DNA from: Paraglaciecola mesophila
GTDB lineage: Bacteria; Pseudomonadota; Gammaproteobacteria; Enterobacterales; Alteromonadaceae
Assembly (NCBI RefSeq): GCF_009906955.1
Contig: NZ_CP047656.1
Span: 4,215,001-4,279,000, forward strand
DNA length: 64,000 nt
Direction: 5' to 3'
A model generated the notes under the pieces. It was given only the letters and a program-made list of their open reading frames with translations, was not told the origin of the DNA and made no database searches. The translations under genes and the position numbers were made by a program. This document shows, one piece after another, positions 42,294 through 50,979 of the stretch (position 1 is the first letter of the stretch; every line of letters starts with the position of its first letter).

Positions 42294-43778
42294 TTGAACA
42301 GTGAAAAAGTAAAGAATGTGGTGATTGCAGGTGGAGGAACAGCCGGTTGGATGGCAGCCGCTTCCTTATCGAAGTTGTTGGGTAAAAGCCTGAACATTAT
42401 CTTAGTTGAGTCAGACGAAATTGGCACTGTCGGGGTTGGTGAGGCCACGATCCCACCCATTCGCACACTGCATAAATTACTCAATATTGATGAGCAAGCG
42501 TTTATGCGAGCCACCAACAGCACGTTCAAACTGGGGATTGAGTTTAGCCACTGGGGCCAAAAAAACGACAGTTACATCCATTCATTTGGGGTAACTGGTA
42601 AAGAGTGTTGGGCAGGGGAGTTTCACCATTTTTGGTTACGCGGGAAAGAGTTAGGGATCACGGTGCCGTTTGGTGATTATTGCTATGAACTGCAAGCATC
42701 TAAGCAAGGTAAATTCGCCTTTTCGGCTAATTCGCCCATGAATTTCGCATATCATTTAGATGCCACACTTTATGCTAAGTTTCTGAGGGACTTTTGTGCC
42801 GATGGGGTAACGCGTATTGAGGGTAAAATAGCCGCAGTGAACAAGCACGAAAACAATGGTTTTATTCGTTCATTGACTCTAGAGTCGGGACAAGAAGTGG
42901 AGGGAGACTTTTTCATTGATTGCACTGGCTTTAAAGGGTTGTTAATAGAAGAAGCCTTACATACTGGCTATGAGGATTGGTCACACTGGCTACCTTGTGA
43001 TAGCGCGGTTGCTGTACAAACGCAATCGACTTCAGAGCCACTTCCTTACACGCGTGCGACCGCTCATGATTTTGGTTGGCAGTGGCGTATTCCACTGCAA
43101 AATCGTGTCGGGAATGGCATGGTGTTTTGTAGTCGATATGCCAGTGACGAACAGGCGAAACAAGCACTGTTAGCCAATTTGGATGGCGCGCCGATTACCG
43201 AGCCAAGAGTGATTAAATTCAAAACCGGCCGCAGACGTAAAGGCTGGAATAAAAACTGTGTGGCACTGGGGCTTGCCAGTGGTTTTGTTGAACCGTTGGA
43301 GTCCACTAGTATTCACTTAATTATGACGGGGATCGTACGGCTAATGCGCTTATTCCCCTTTGATGGTGTGCGCCAGTCGGGAATTGATGAATACAATGAA
43401 AAGTTAACCAGCGAATTACACAGTATTCGCGATTTTATAGTACTGCATTACAACGTTACTCAGCGTGATGATTCTGCTTTTTGGCGGCATTGTCAAAGTA
43501 TGGAAGTACCCGATTCCCTTGCTCATAAAATACATTTGTTTAAGGAGACTGGCAGGGTGTTTTTAGATGACGGTGATATTTTCCGTGTGGATTCTTGGAC
43601 CCAAGTCATGTTAGGTCAAGGGCTTGAACCTAAGCAGTATCATAGAATTGTCAACGAAATGAGTGAAGTCGAACTCAAGCGTTTTTTAGCGGGATTACGC
43701 AGTGCTATTGAACAGCGTGTGGAGCAGTTGCCAAGCCACCAACAATTTATCATGCGCTATTGTAACGCGTCAGCGTAA
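42294..43778 (+). CDS. Flavin-dependent tryptophan-halogenase-family protein (1)
   Basis: A 494-residue FAD-dependent halogenase homologue (PrnA/BrvH type). FAD motif VVIAGGGTAGWMAAASL (9-25) and GEATIPP. The catalytic lysine equivalent is Lys79 in STFKLGIEF, the halogenase motif WxWxIP is intact as WQWRIP (262-267), and the glutamate equivalent of PrnA Glu346 is Glu336 in EPLESTSI. All parts needed for chlorination or bromination of an indole-like substrate are therefore present. Such genes occur next to TonB receptors in Xanthomonas, Caulobacter and Alteromonadales, where the natural substrate is unknown. TTG 42294, six bases after AGAGG, is the start. It needs a flavin reductase, which is not in the window. 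Confidence 0.88.
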   Translation: MNSEKVKNVVIAGGGTAGWMAAASLSKLLGKSLNIILVESDEIGTVGVGEATIPPIRTLHKLLNIDEQAFMRATNSTFKLGIEFSHWGQKNDSYIHSFGVTGKECWAGEFHHFWLRGKELGITVPFGDYCYELQASKQGKFAFSANSPMNFAYHLDATLYAKFLRDFCADGVTRIEGKIAAVNKHENNGFIRSLTLESGQEVEGDFFIDCTGFKGLLIEEALHTGYEDWSHWLPCDSAVAVQTQSTSEPLPYTRATAHDFGWQWRIPLQNRVGNGMVFCSRYASDEQAKQALLANLDGAPITEPRVIKFKTGRRRKGWNKNCVALGLASGFVEPLESTSIHLIMTGIVRLMRLFPFDGVRQSGIDEYNEKLTSELHSIRDFIVLHYNVTQRDDSAFWRHCQSMEVPDSLAHKIHLFKETGRVFLDDGDIFRVDSWTQVMLGQGLEPKQYHRIVNEMSEVELKRFLAGLRSAIEQRVEQLPSHQQFIMRYCNASA

Positions 43779-43964
43779 ACAGCGTGCTTCAACGTAATAA
43801 CTGTTACATAGCTAAAATATAACGATAACCTTAAGAGCAGAAAACATAAGCCATTTGTTGCAAGTCAATCACCCATTTGCGTTAGTATTGAGTGAAGCCA
43901 TGCACCTATTCTTGAGCGTAAGGTGTTTGATATTTAACATTGATTCTAATATTGGTAGTTACGA

Positions 43965-45527
43965 ATGAGTCATCGCAGTATTAAAAATATCCTCATTGTT
44001 GGTGGTGGAAGTGCTGGTTGGTTAACCGCCGGCATCATTGCCGCAGAACATCAGTGCGGCCACCAACATAGCAAGATAAAGGTTACCCTTGTGGAATCCC
44101 CCGATGTGAATATTGTTGGGGTCGGAGAGGGGACGTGGCCATCTATGCGCAATTCGCTTCAGCGAATGGGCCTTAGCGAAACAGATTTCATTCGACATTG
44201 CGGCGCCGCTTTTAAACAAGGCTCAAAATTTGTCGGTTGGAAAAACGGTGCTGACAATGACTTTTACTATCATCCATTTGTGATCCCCAATGGTTACGGT
44301 CAAGCGAACCAATACAGTGCTTGGAAAACACACGGCCAAGGGCAAGCTTTTGCTGACGTGGTTTGTGCTCAAAGTCAGATATGCCAAGCAGGTTTAGCGC
44401 CTAAGCAAAATGCTACTCCTGAATATGCTGGAGTACTCAATTATGGTTATCATTTAGATGCTGGCAAGTTTAGCCAAATGTTACAACAGCATTGCGTGCA
44501 GAACCTTGGGGTTAGCTATATTCAAGATCACGTTGAAGGCGTTGTGAGTCACGACAATGGCGATATTAGCGCATTGCAGACTCGTACAAATGGCGAGCTC
44601 AAAGCGGATTTGTTCGTTGACTGCTCTGGTGCCCGCTCGCTATTGCTGGGGCAACATTTTAATGTCCCTTTTATCGATAAAAAATCAGTCTTGTTTAATG
44701 ACAGTGCCATGGCTCTACATGTGCCTTATTCCATACCTGATGAACCCATTGCATCGGCCACTATTTCCACTGCGCAAGAGGCAGGGTGGGTGTGGGATAT
44801 TGGCCTACAGGATAGGCGAGGCGTGGGGTATACCTATTCCAGTAAGCACACAGACGATCAGCAGACTGAGCGCGTACTTAAAGCTTATGTCGCACAATCT
44901 GTTGGTGTCGAGGTAGCTGAATCTCTCAGTGCTCGTAAGATCAGTTTCGAGCCTGGGCATCGTAGCCATTTTTGGCATAAAAACTGTGTGGCAGTTGGTT
45001 TGTCAGCAGGTTTTTTGGAGCCATTAGAAGCCTCGGCATTGGCCTTAGTTGAGTTGTCAGCTACTGCCATTGCTGAAAACCTTCCGGTGACAGCTGAGCA
45101 TATGAAAATTACCCGTGATAACTTTAATCGACGATTCCTTTTACATTGGGAAAATATCGTCGAGTTTTTAAAATTACACTATGTGTTAAGCGAACGAACC
45201 GAGCCCTACTGGCAACAAATGCGGGCACCTGACACTGTTTCACCTAGGTTGAATGATTTACTCACTCAGTGGCGATATCAACCGCCTAATCGCAATGATT
45301 TCGTGCAAAATGAAATTATGTTCCCTTCAGCAAGTTATCAATACGTGTTGTATGGGATGGGCTTTGAAACCTTGAATGATGTGTCTTCCCGAGAGTTTGA
45401 TGCGCCGCAAAGCGCCATTAAGCACCTACAAGAGAACCAGCAGCGCCTGTACAAATTAAAAGGCGGATTGAAAAGCAATCGCCAGTTACTGAAGCATGTT
45501 GTGCAATATGGCTTTCAAAAAGTGTAA
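43965..45527 (+). CDS. Flavin-dependent tryptophan-halogenase-family protein (2), motif-altered
   Basis: A 520-residue paralogue of the preceding gene. FAD motif ILIVGGGSAGWLTAG, GVGEGTWPS, the lysine equivalent Lys84 in AAFKQGSKF and the glutamate Glu355 in EPLEASAL are kept. The diagnostic halogenase motif reads WVWDIG at 275-280, with glycine in place of the proline of WxWxIP. That motif is thought to block monooxygenase activity, so this protein may have a different reaction or partner role. A 186-base gap separates the two genes. Its stop codon lies inside the end of a dispersed palindromic repeat. Confidence 0.85.
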   Translation: MSHRSIKNILIVGGGSAGWLTAGIIAAEHQCGHQHSKIKVTLVESPDVNIVGVGEGTWPSMRNSLQRMGLSETDFIRHCGAAFKQGSKFVGWKNGADNDFYYHPFVIPNGYGQANQYSAWKTHGQGQAFADVVCAQSQICQAGLAPKQNATPEYAGVLNYGYHLDAGKFSQMLQQHCVQNLGVSYIQDHVEGVVSHDNGDISALQTRTNGELKADLFVDCSGARSLLLGQHFNVPFIDKKSVLFNDSAMALHVPYSIPDEPIASATISTAQEAGWVWDIGLQDRRGVGYTYSSKHTDDQQTERVLKAYVAQSVGVEVAESLSARKISFEPGHRSHFWHKNCVAVGLSAGFLEPLEASALALVELSATAIAENLPVTAEHMKITRDNFNRRFLLHWENIVEFLKLHYVLSERTEPYWQQMRAPDTVSPRLNDLLTQWRYQPPNRNDFVQNEIMFPSASYQYVLYGMGFETLNDVSSREFDAPQSAIKHLQENQQRLYKLKGGLKSNRQLLKHVVQYGFQKV

Positions 45528-45655
45528 TACCATTATTCCACGTTAATCAGTGACCACTCAGCGAGCGTTTAAAAGGGCTTAAACAAGGCGCATGATTGAA
45601 TAGTGGTTCTCTTACTGAATTCTAAGAGGGCAATTATTTAATTAAATTGGTATTA
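45525..45655. repeat. Palindromic element with TAATACCA/TGGTATTA ends, copy 3
   Basis: A 131-base segment bounded by TAATACCA (45525-45532) and its complement TGGTATTA (45648-45655). It contains GACCACTCAGCGAG, the core shared with copies 1 and 4. The stop codon of the second halogenase is its first three bases. No coding content, as in a miniature inverted-repeat element. Confidence 0.6.
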
Positions 45656-45739
45656 AAACTCGCCTGTAAGGAATGCCTCAGTCGCTTTTGCTCTGGGTAC
45701 TCTCTATTTGCAAGGGAGCAACCTTTTCGACATAGCGAT

Positions 45740-45795
45740 GCCTCAATCAAAAACCGCTGGACGCATTCTGAGGGGGCACTGATTAATGCGGATTA
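45740..45795 (+). repeat. Dispersed repeat B, copy 2
   Basis: TCAAAAACCGCTGGACGCAT then TCTGAGGGGGCACTGATTAA. The same sequence in reverse orientation is at 31380-31430, with few differences over about 50 bases. Confidence 0.7.
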
Positions 45796-45812
45796 ATGGC
45801 ACAACTTCCCTT

Positions 45813-45863
45813 GTACCAATTCCATAAAGTTTTCGCTGAGTGGTTAATCAATGATTGGTATTA
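45813..45863. repeat. TACCAAT/ATTGGTA palindromic element, copy 4
   Basis: GTACCAATTCC at the left, CGCTGAGTGGTTAATCA in the middle, GATTGGTATTA at the right. Read on the other strand its blocks match copy 1 at 4328. Confidence 0.65.
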
Positions 45864-46067
45864 GTACTAGATGGTGAGCAAAAGTCACTGATGACTAACC
45901 TAAGGGCAAAGAAGTCCTAACGCGGGTGTTACACGTTTACGAGCCAGACTCATCACAGTGACGGTGCCAAGCTCAAGTCACTGCTACCTTTTCCTTTTCT
46001 TTTCCTACTTATTTGGGTTGCAATTGCATAATTTTGTTGTGTGAATTTTTAAAATATACAAAGTTAT

Positions 46068-46081
46068 TGAAAACGTTTTCA
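46068..46081. promoter_or_regulatory. LacI-type operator of the symporter-phosphorylase operon
   Basis: TGAAAACGTTTTCA is a perfect 14-base palindrome with a central CpG. It sits about 215 bases upstream of the symporter gene, just after a TATACA -10-like hexamer. Confidence 0.75.
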
Positions 46082-46252
46082 TTTGCATTTAAGTTAGACA
46101 TTATAAAAAACATTTAGCGTGGTTTCGTGTTTGCAAAGACCTTTGACTATCGCGCTGATAATGTTTGTTACTCGTCACATGCTTAGCTATGAGATTCGCC
46201 GGTTAAAATGGGTGACGAGAAGCCAAGCGATACTGGAAAAGGGATATCAACC

Positions 46253-46303
46253 ATGCGCCAATACAATCAGCAGCTTGAACTCATGCAAGTAACCTATGAA
46301 TAA
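46253..46303 (+). CDS. Possible 16-codon upstream reading frame
   Basis: ATG 46253 after AAGGG encodes MRQYNQQLELMQVTYE and ends in TAA at 46301-46303, overlapping the first codons of the symporter gene. It may couple translation to that gene, but could be chance. Confidence 0.3.
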   Translation: MRQYNQQLELMQVTYE

Positions 46304-47837
46304 GCTATCACTGTACGAAAAGGTGGGGTACGCCATGGGCGATGCTGCCGCTAATTTAGTTTGGCGCGGGGCATTAGCCTACCTTGCTGTTTTCTACACG
46401 GACACCTTCGGATTAGCCGCGTCAGCCGCCGCCATTTTATTTTTGGTCGTCCGCCTTACCGACGGTATGACTGATATCATTATGGGCATGATTGCGGATC
46501 GTACCCATACCTCTTGGGGGAAGTTTCGACCGTGGATTTTTTGCTCAACTCCCTTTCTAGGGTTGTTTATGGTGTTGTGTTTCACCACCCCAAATTTTAG
46601 CGACACGGGAAAGTTGCTGTATGCCTATTTAACGTATATCGGCTTAACGCTGGCGTATACCATTAACAACGTGCCTTATTCAGCCCTGATGGGGGTAATG
46701 ACCGAAGATGATAAAGAGCGTACCAGCTTGTCGGGCTTTCGTTTTGCCGGTGCGTTTGTAGGTGGGTTGTTCGTGATGGGCTTTTTGCCTACATTGGTGG
46801 CGTGGTTTGGTGGTGGTAACGATGCCAAGGGGTATCAATACACCATGTATGTTTTCGCCGGATTATTGATGGCACTTATGGTTACCTCAGTGGCCACCAC
46901 CAAAGAACGTGTTGTTCCCATAAAACAAACCCGCAATAGCCTACGTAGCGAGCTATGGGATCTCACTAAGCAATCTCCGTTTGTGCTGCTCCCGTTGCTT
47001 TCCATGACGCTATTCTTTTATTACCGCAACGTTATCAGTGGGCTTTTCTTTGTTTTGGTTTTCGCAATAGCGACTTGGCTAGTGCGCCGTATGTTAAACC
47101 GTCCTCAAAGCGATAAATCAGGTACCCAGCTAGACATGCTTGATTTGCTGACCAATAAACCTTGGTTAATTTTGTTAGGAATGGGATTTCTTACCATGAT
47201 GTACAACGGCATTAAGTACAGTGTTATTGCCTATTACTTTAAGTACTTTGTGGGGGATTCATTACTCACAGGGCAATATTTCATTGCCTTGCTTGTGGTG
47301 TCGATATTCGGAGCACTATGTACTAGCTACTTAGCCCGCAAATTGGGACGACGCAATTTATTTATTGTTGCACTGCTACTCAGTAGTTTACTCACCTGTG
47401 GTTTTTATTGGCTACCAGGGGAAAGTGTTCGCTATATATTTGTGCTTGGTTGTACAGCGGAATTTTTTGCCGCCATGATGCCTACCCTTTTCTTTAGCAT
47501 GCTAGGAGACGCTGCTGACTACTCAGAATGGCGCAATGGTCGCCGTGCTACAGGGCTCGTCTATTCCGCAGGCACCTTCGTACAAAAGACAGGTAATGGT
47601 TTCGCTGGCGCCTTAGTACTTGTCGTGCTGGCAGGGTACGGGTACGACGGAATGGATGCAACGACGATAGAAGCCTCGTTACCTGGTATGCAGCAACTCA
47701 TGAGCTTTATACCTGCTGCTTTTGGGCTTGCAGGTGCATTACTGATGCTGTTTTACCCTTTGACTGAAAAGCGCCAACAGCAAATGAATGCCGAGCTAAT
47801 AGCGCGTCGAAGCGCCATTCAATCCCATCATCAATAA
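46296..47837 (+). CDS. GPH-family sugar:cation symporter (MelB-like MFS)
   Basis: A 513-residue inner-membrane transporter of the glycoside-pentoside-hexuronide group. The N-terminus has the family layout KVGYAMGDAAANLVW and the cation/sugar motif VRLTDGMTDIIMGMIADRT, then SWGKFRPWIF. About twelve helices are predicted, with an extra hydrophobic pair in the middle (FVLLPLLSMTLFFYY, FFVLVFAIATWLV). GPH symporters import disaccharides with Na+ or H+. The gene 46 bases downstream encodes a cellobiose-phosphorylase-like enzyme, so cellobiose or a related beta-glucoside is the likely substrate. It is controlled by the LacI operator at 46068. Confidence 0.88.
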   Translation: MNKLSLYEKVGYAMGDAAANLVWRGALAYLAVFYTDTFGLAASAAAILFLVVRLTDGMTDIIMGMIADRTHTSWGKFRPWIFCSTPFLGLFMVLCFTTPNFSDTGKLLYAYLTYIGLTLAYTINNVPYSALMGVMTEDDKERTSLSGFRFAGAFVGGLFVMGFLPTLVAWFGGGNDAKGYQYTMYVFAGLLMALMVTSVATTKERVVPIKQTRNSLRSELWDLTKQSPFVLLPLLSMTLFFYYRNVISGLFFVLVFAIATWLVRRMLNRPQSDKSGTQLDMLDLLTNKPWLILLGMGFLTMMYNGIKYSVIAYYFKYFVGDSLLTGQYFIALLVVSIFGALCTSYLARKLGRRNLFIVALLLSSLLTCGFYWLPGESVRYIFVLGCTAEFFAAMMPTLFFSMLGDAADYSEWRNGRRATGLVYSAGTFVQKTGNGFAGALVLVVLAGYGYDGMDATTIEASLPGMQQLMSFIPAAFGLAGALLMLFYPLTEKRQQQMNAELIARRSAIQSHHQ

Positions 47838-47883
47838 CGCTTTTATTCGCGAGCAGCGTATTTACCAAGAGAGAGTTTTATCC

Positions 47884-50355
47884 ATGAGCGAGTCAACCAT
47901 AGATGCACATACCACTGAATTTGGCTATTTTGATGATCAACAAAAGGAATATGTCATCACTACACCTTTTACCCCAACGCCGTGGATAAACTATTTAGGG
48001 AATGATGGCTTTTACGGCTTAATTTCAAATACGGCTGGGGGCTATAGCTTTTACCAAGATCCTAAATTCCGCCGGTTGACCCGTTATCGTTACAACAGCG
48101 TTCCGGTGGATACATCTGGCCGATATTTTTACTTAAAATGCGATGACCATATTTGGTCTGCGTCGGGACGGCCTGTACAGCAACAGCCAGAAAAATATGA
48201 ATGTCGCCATGGTATGGGTTACAGCCGTTTCTTAGTGAGTCATCAAGAAATTGATTCTGAATTAACTTGCTTTGTCCCTTTGGGGGAAAAAGCTGAAGTT
48301 CACCGTTTAATCCTAAAAAATTCAGGCGAGCGACACAGGAAAATCAGTCTGTTTTCTTACATTGAATGGTGTTTGTGGAATGCTGAAGATGATGGCAGCA
48401 ATTTTCAACGTAATTTGTCCACAGGTGAAGTAGAAGTTGAAGATGGTGTGATTTATCACAAAACAGAATTCAGAGAGCGTCGAAACCACTATGCGTTTTA
48501 TTCAGTCAATCAACCCATCAGCGGTTTTGATACCGACAGAGAGTGTTTTTTAGGGCCTTACAGAGGAGTAGAAAATCCCGTGAGTGTCGAGCAGGGCAAG
48601 GCGACAAATTCTCATGCCCACGGTTGGTCACCCATTGCGTCCCATCATTTAGAAGTGGAACTCGCGCCAGGAGAGGAGCGTACATTAGTTTTTGTGTTGG
48701 GGTACTGTGAAGTGGCTAAAGAGAATAAATGGCAGTCGCCAGGTATCATTAATAAAGCCCCTGCGAGAGAAATGATAAATCGTTATAAAAGTCAGTATGA
48801 TGTACAAAAAGCACTAACTGCATTGGCAACGCATTGGGATACTCTGCTCGGCAACTTTCGCCTCAATAGCCCTGATCCTAAGTTAAACCGTTCGCTTAAT
48901 ATTTGGAACCAATATCAGAACATGGTGACGTTTAATTTGTCACGCAGTGCGTCATTTTACGAGTCTGGTATTGGCCGTGGTATGGGGTTTAGGGATTCGA
49001 ATCAAGATACCATTGGGTTCGCGCATATGGTGCCTGAAAAAGTCCGTGAGCGAATTTTGGACTTAAGCGCCACCCAAAAAAGCGATGGCTCGGCGTATCA
49101 TCAATATCAGCCCTTGACCAAAAAAGGCAATGCAAATATTGGTGGCAACTTCAACGACGATCCTATGTGGATGGTGTTATCAACGGTCAATTACATAAAA
49201 GAGACTGGTGACTTTTCTATCTTAGATGAAAAAGTGGGGTTTGATGGAGATGTTTCAGAAGAGCCTAACCATTTTGAGCATTTAAGACGCGCTTTTGAGC
49301 ACGTAGTCAATAATCTTGGTCCCCATGGTTTACCCTTGATAGGGCGAGCAGATTGGAACGATTGTCTAAATTTAAATTGCTTTTCTGAAGATCCAAATGA
49401 ATCCTATCAAACGACTCAGCGCGGGAAGTCAGACGTGGCGGAGTCTTTGATGATCGCAGGGCAATTTGTGCTTTACGGGCAGGATTTTGTGCAATTATGC
49501 ATTCAACTGGGCAAACGTGATTTAGCGCATAATGCGCAGCAACAAGTCGATAAAATGCGCGAAGCGGTGCTCGCTCATGGCTGGGACGGGCAGTGGTTTT
49601 TACGAGCGTATAACGCCAAGGGCGAAAAAATCGGTAGTCACGAGAACAAGGAAGGTAAAATATTTATTGAATCACAAGGTTTTTGCGTTATGGCGGGCAT
49701 CGGAATTAAGGACGGCAAAGCGCGACAAGCGCTTGACTCAGTGGAGCAACGCTTAGCCACCCCACATGGGATCATGCTTAATCAGCCTGCATTTAGCACG
49801 TATGACAAACACCTAGGAGAAATCTCTTCTTACCCACCTGGTTACAAAGAAAATGCCGGAATATTTTGTCATAACAACCCGTGGATAATGGTCGCAGAGG
49901 CCATGCTTGGGCGCGGTGAGAAAGCACTGGAATACTTTGCCAGTATCTCACCAGCTTACTTGCAGCATATGCAACAGCAGCATAAAACAGAGCCCTATGT
50001 TTATAGTCAAATGATTGCCGGCAATGATGCGGCTACACCAGGGCAAGCTAAAAATTCATGGCTCACAGGCACCGCGGCTTGGTGTTACTACGCTGCAACT
50101 CAGTACATTTTAGGCATTAAACCTGATTATGCTGGATTGATCATTACGCCGAGTATTCCGGCTCATTGGCCAAGTTTTGTGGTTAGCCGCCGTTTTAGAA
50201 AAGCGCATTACTGTATTGAAGTAAACAACCCATATGGTTTGGGAGCAGGTAAGGTGCAATTAGAAATTGATGGTAAAGCAGTGGCGGGTAATTTAATAGA
50301 TTATGCGCAGTTTAGCGGCGAACACCACATAACGGCGACAATCGTGCAAAGTTAG
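47884..50355 (+). CDS. GH94 cellobiose phosphorylase-like enzyme
   Basis: An 823-residue glycoside hydrolase family 94 phosphorylase. It follows Cellvibrio gilvus cellobiose phosphorylase (822 residues) almost along its length: FDDQQKEYVITTPFTPTPWI, GGYSFYQDPKFRRLTRYRYN, GMGFRDSNQDTIGF and the catalytic segment LIGRADWNDCLNLNCF, in which Asp490 has the number of the known acid. It has no signal peptide, so it acts in the cytoplasm, splitting cellobiose with phosphate into alpha-glucose-1-phosphate and glucose and saving one ATP. Related GH94 members use other beta-glucobioses, so cellobiose is the best but not the only candidate. It is second in the operon; a terminator follows. Confidence 0.9.
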   Translation: MSESTIDAHTTEFGYFDDQQKEYVITTPFTPTPWINYLGNDGFYGLISNTAGGYSFYQDPKFRRLTRYRYNSVPVDTSGRYFYLKCDDHIWSASGRPVQQQPEKYECRHGMGYSRFLVSHQEIDSELTCFVPLGEKAEVHRLILKNSGERHRKISLFSYIEWCLWNAEDDGSNFQRNLSTGEVEVEDGVIYHKTEFRERRNHYAFYSVNQPISGFDTDRECFLGPYRGVENPVSVEQGKATNSHAHGWSPIASHHLEVELAPGEERTLVFVLGYCEVAKENKWQSPGIINKAPAREMINRYKSQYDVQKALTALATHWDTLLGNFRLNSPDPKLNRSLNIWNQYQNMVTFNLSRSASFYESGIGRGMGFRDSNQDTIGFAHMVPEKVRERILDLSATQKSDGSAYHQYQPLTKKGNANIGGNFNDDPMWMVLSTVNYIKETGDFSILDEKVGFDGDVSEEPNHFEHLRRAFEHVVNNLGPHGLPLIGRADWNDCLNLNCFSEDPNESYQTTQRGKSDVAESLMIAGQFVLYGQDFVQLCIQLGKRDLAHNAQQQVDKMREAVLAHGWDGQWFLRAYNAKGEKIGSHENKEGKIFIESQGFCVMAGIGIKDGKARQALDSVEQRLATPHGIMLNQPAFSTYDKHLGEISSYPPGYKENAGIFCHNNPWIMVAEAMLGRGEKALEYFASISPAYLQHMQQQHKTEPYVYSQMIAGNDAATPGQAKNSWLTGTAAWCYYAATQYILGIKPDYAGLIITPSIPAHWPSFVVSRRFRKAHYCIEVNNPYGLGAGKVQLEIDGKAVAGNLIDYAQFSGEHHITATIVQS

Positions 50356-50397
50356 TTTGATAGCACTTGATACATGGACTTGACACGTTTCCTCAAT

Positions 50398-50434
50398 CGC
50401 TCCCGCAAGGTTGTTTGCATGTGGGAGCGTTTTT
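50398..50434 (+). terminator. Terminator of the symporter-phosphorylase operon
   Basis: CGCTCCC (50398-50404) and GGGAGCG (50423-50429), partly extendable, followed by TTTTT. It also lies 15 bases from the end of the convergent creA gene. Confidence 0.85.
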
Positions 50435-50448
50435 CATAGGCGCCGCGC

Positions 50449-50913
50449 CTAAGAGCCAGTGTAGCTATTGTAAGCCTTGGTTCCCCACAGCGGAACGGTA
50501 GACAGGCTGTGTTTAAAACTTCCTGACGTCTCTTTGGTTGAATAAGACACGTACATTAGCGTTTGACTGCGAGGATCGAAAATACGGCGTATTTTCATGC
50601 TCTTAAAGAATACACTTTTAGATTTTTTAAACACAACGTCACCCGATGGCGATTTATCAATTTGAGCAATCATATCAGGGGTTATTTCACCCGTTTGACG
50701 ACAGGCGATAGCGCTATCGGATGGGTCCGAGAAACTGAGATCTGCTTCGATACTGGCCACATGACATGTCACCCCACTGATAAGTGGATCCTGTAGGATA
50801 TTTAATTTGATGTCTTTGGTGGTAAATAAACCTAAGCTTACGTCGCCAACTTCATTTGAATCACAGGCACTTAACAACAATAGACTGCCGAAAACCGATA
50901 GTACTTTTTTCAT
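50449..50913 (-). CDS. creA: CreA-family lipoprotein-like periplasmic protein
   Basis: A 154-residue exported protein of the CreA family: signal MKKVLSVFGSLLLLSAC with a lipobox, then the conserved block GDVSLGLFTTKDIKLNIL, DPLISGVTCHVA, FSDPSDSAIACRQTG, KSVFFKSMKIRRIFDP and MYVSYSTKETSGSFKHSLS. The two internal cysteines (TCH and ACRQ) are conserved and may form a disulfide. E. coli CreA lies upstream of creBCD but has no known function. Here it stands between the phosphorylase gene and the LacI regulator, oriented like the regulator and starting 67 bases after its stop, so co-transcription is possible. Confidence 0.87.
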   Translation of the reverse strand: MKKVLSVFGSLLLLSACDSNEVGDVSLGLFTTKDIKLNILQDPLISGVTCHVASIEADLSFSDPSDSAIACRQTGEITPDMIAQIDKSPSGDVVFKKSKSVFFKSMKIRRIFDPRSQTLMYVSYSTKETSGSFKHSLSTVPLWGTKAYNSYTGS

Positions 50914-50979
50914 ATTTTACTCACTAAAGGGATATTTCCTTTAGTGTAATGGATTCTGGCTGTGATAAATATCCTGTTA

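Larger units (their letters stand above)
45656..46067. other. Non-coding region with dispersed repeats before the sugar operon
   Basis: About 410 bases without a gene. It includes repeat B (45740-45795), a short palindrome (45813-45863), and an AT-rich stretch (46020-46067) ending at the LacI operator. A possible -10 TATACA is at 46055-46060. Confidence 0.55.

Noticed and set aside
46296..47837. Xyloside or melibiose transporter instead of a beta-glucoside symporter
   Set aside because: The transporter family alone cannot tell, but the co-transcribed GH94 enzyme points to a beta-glucobiose.
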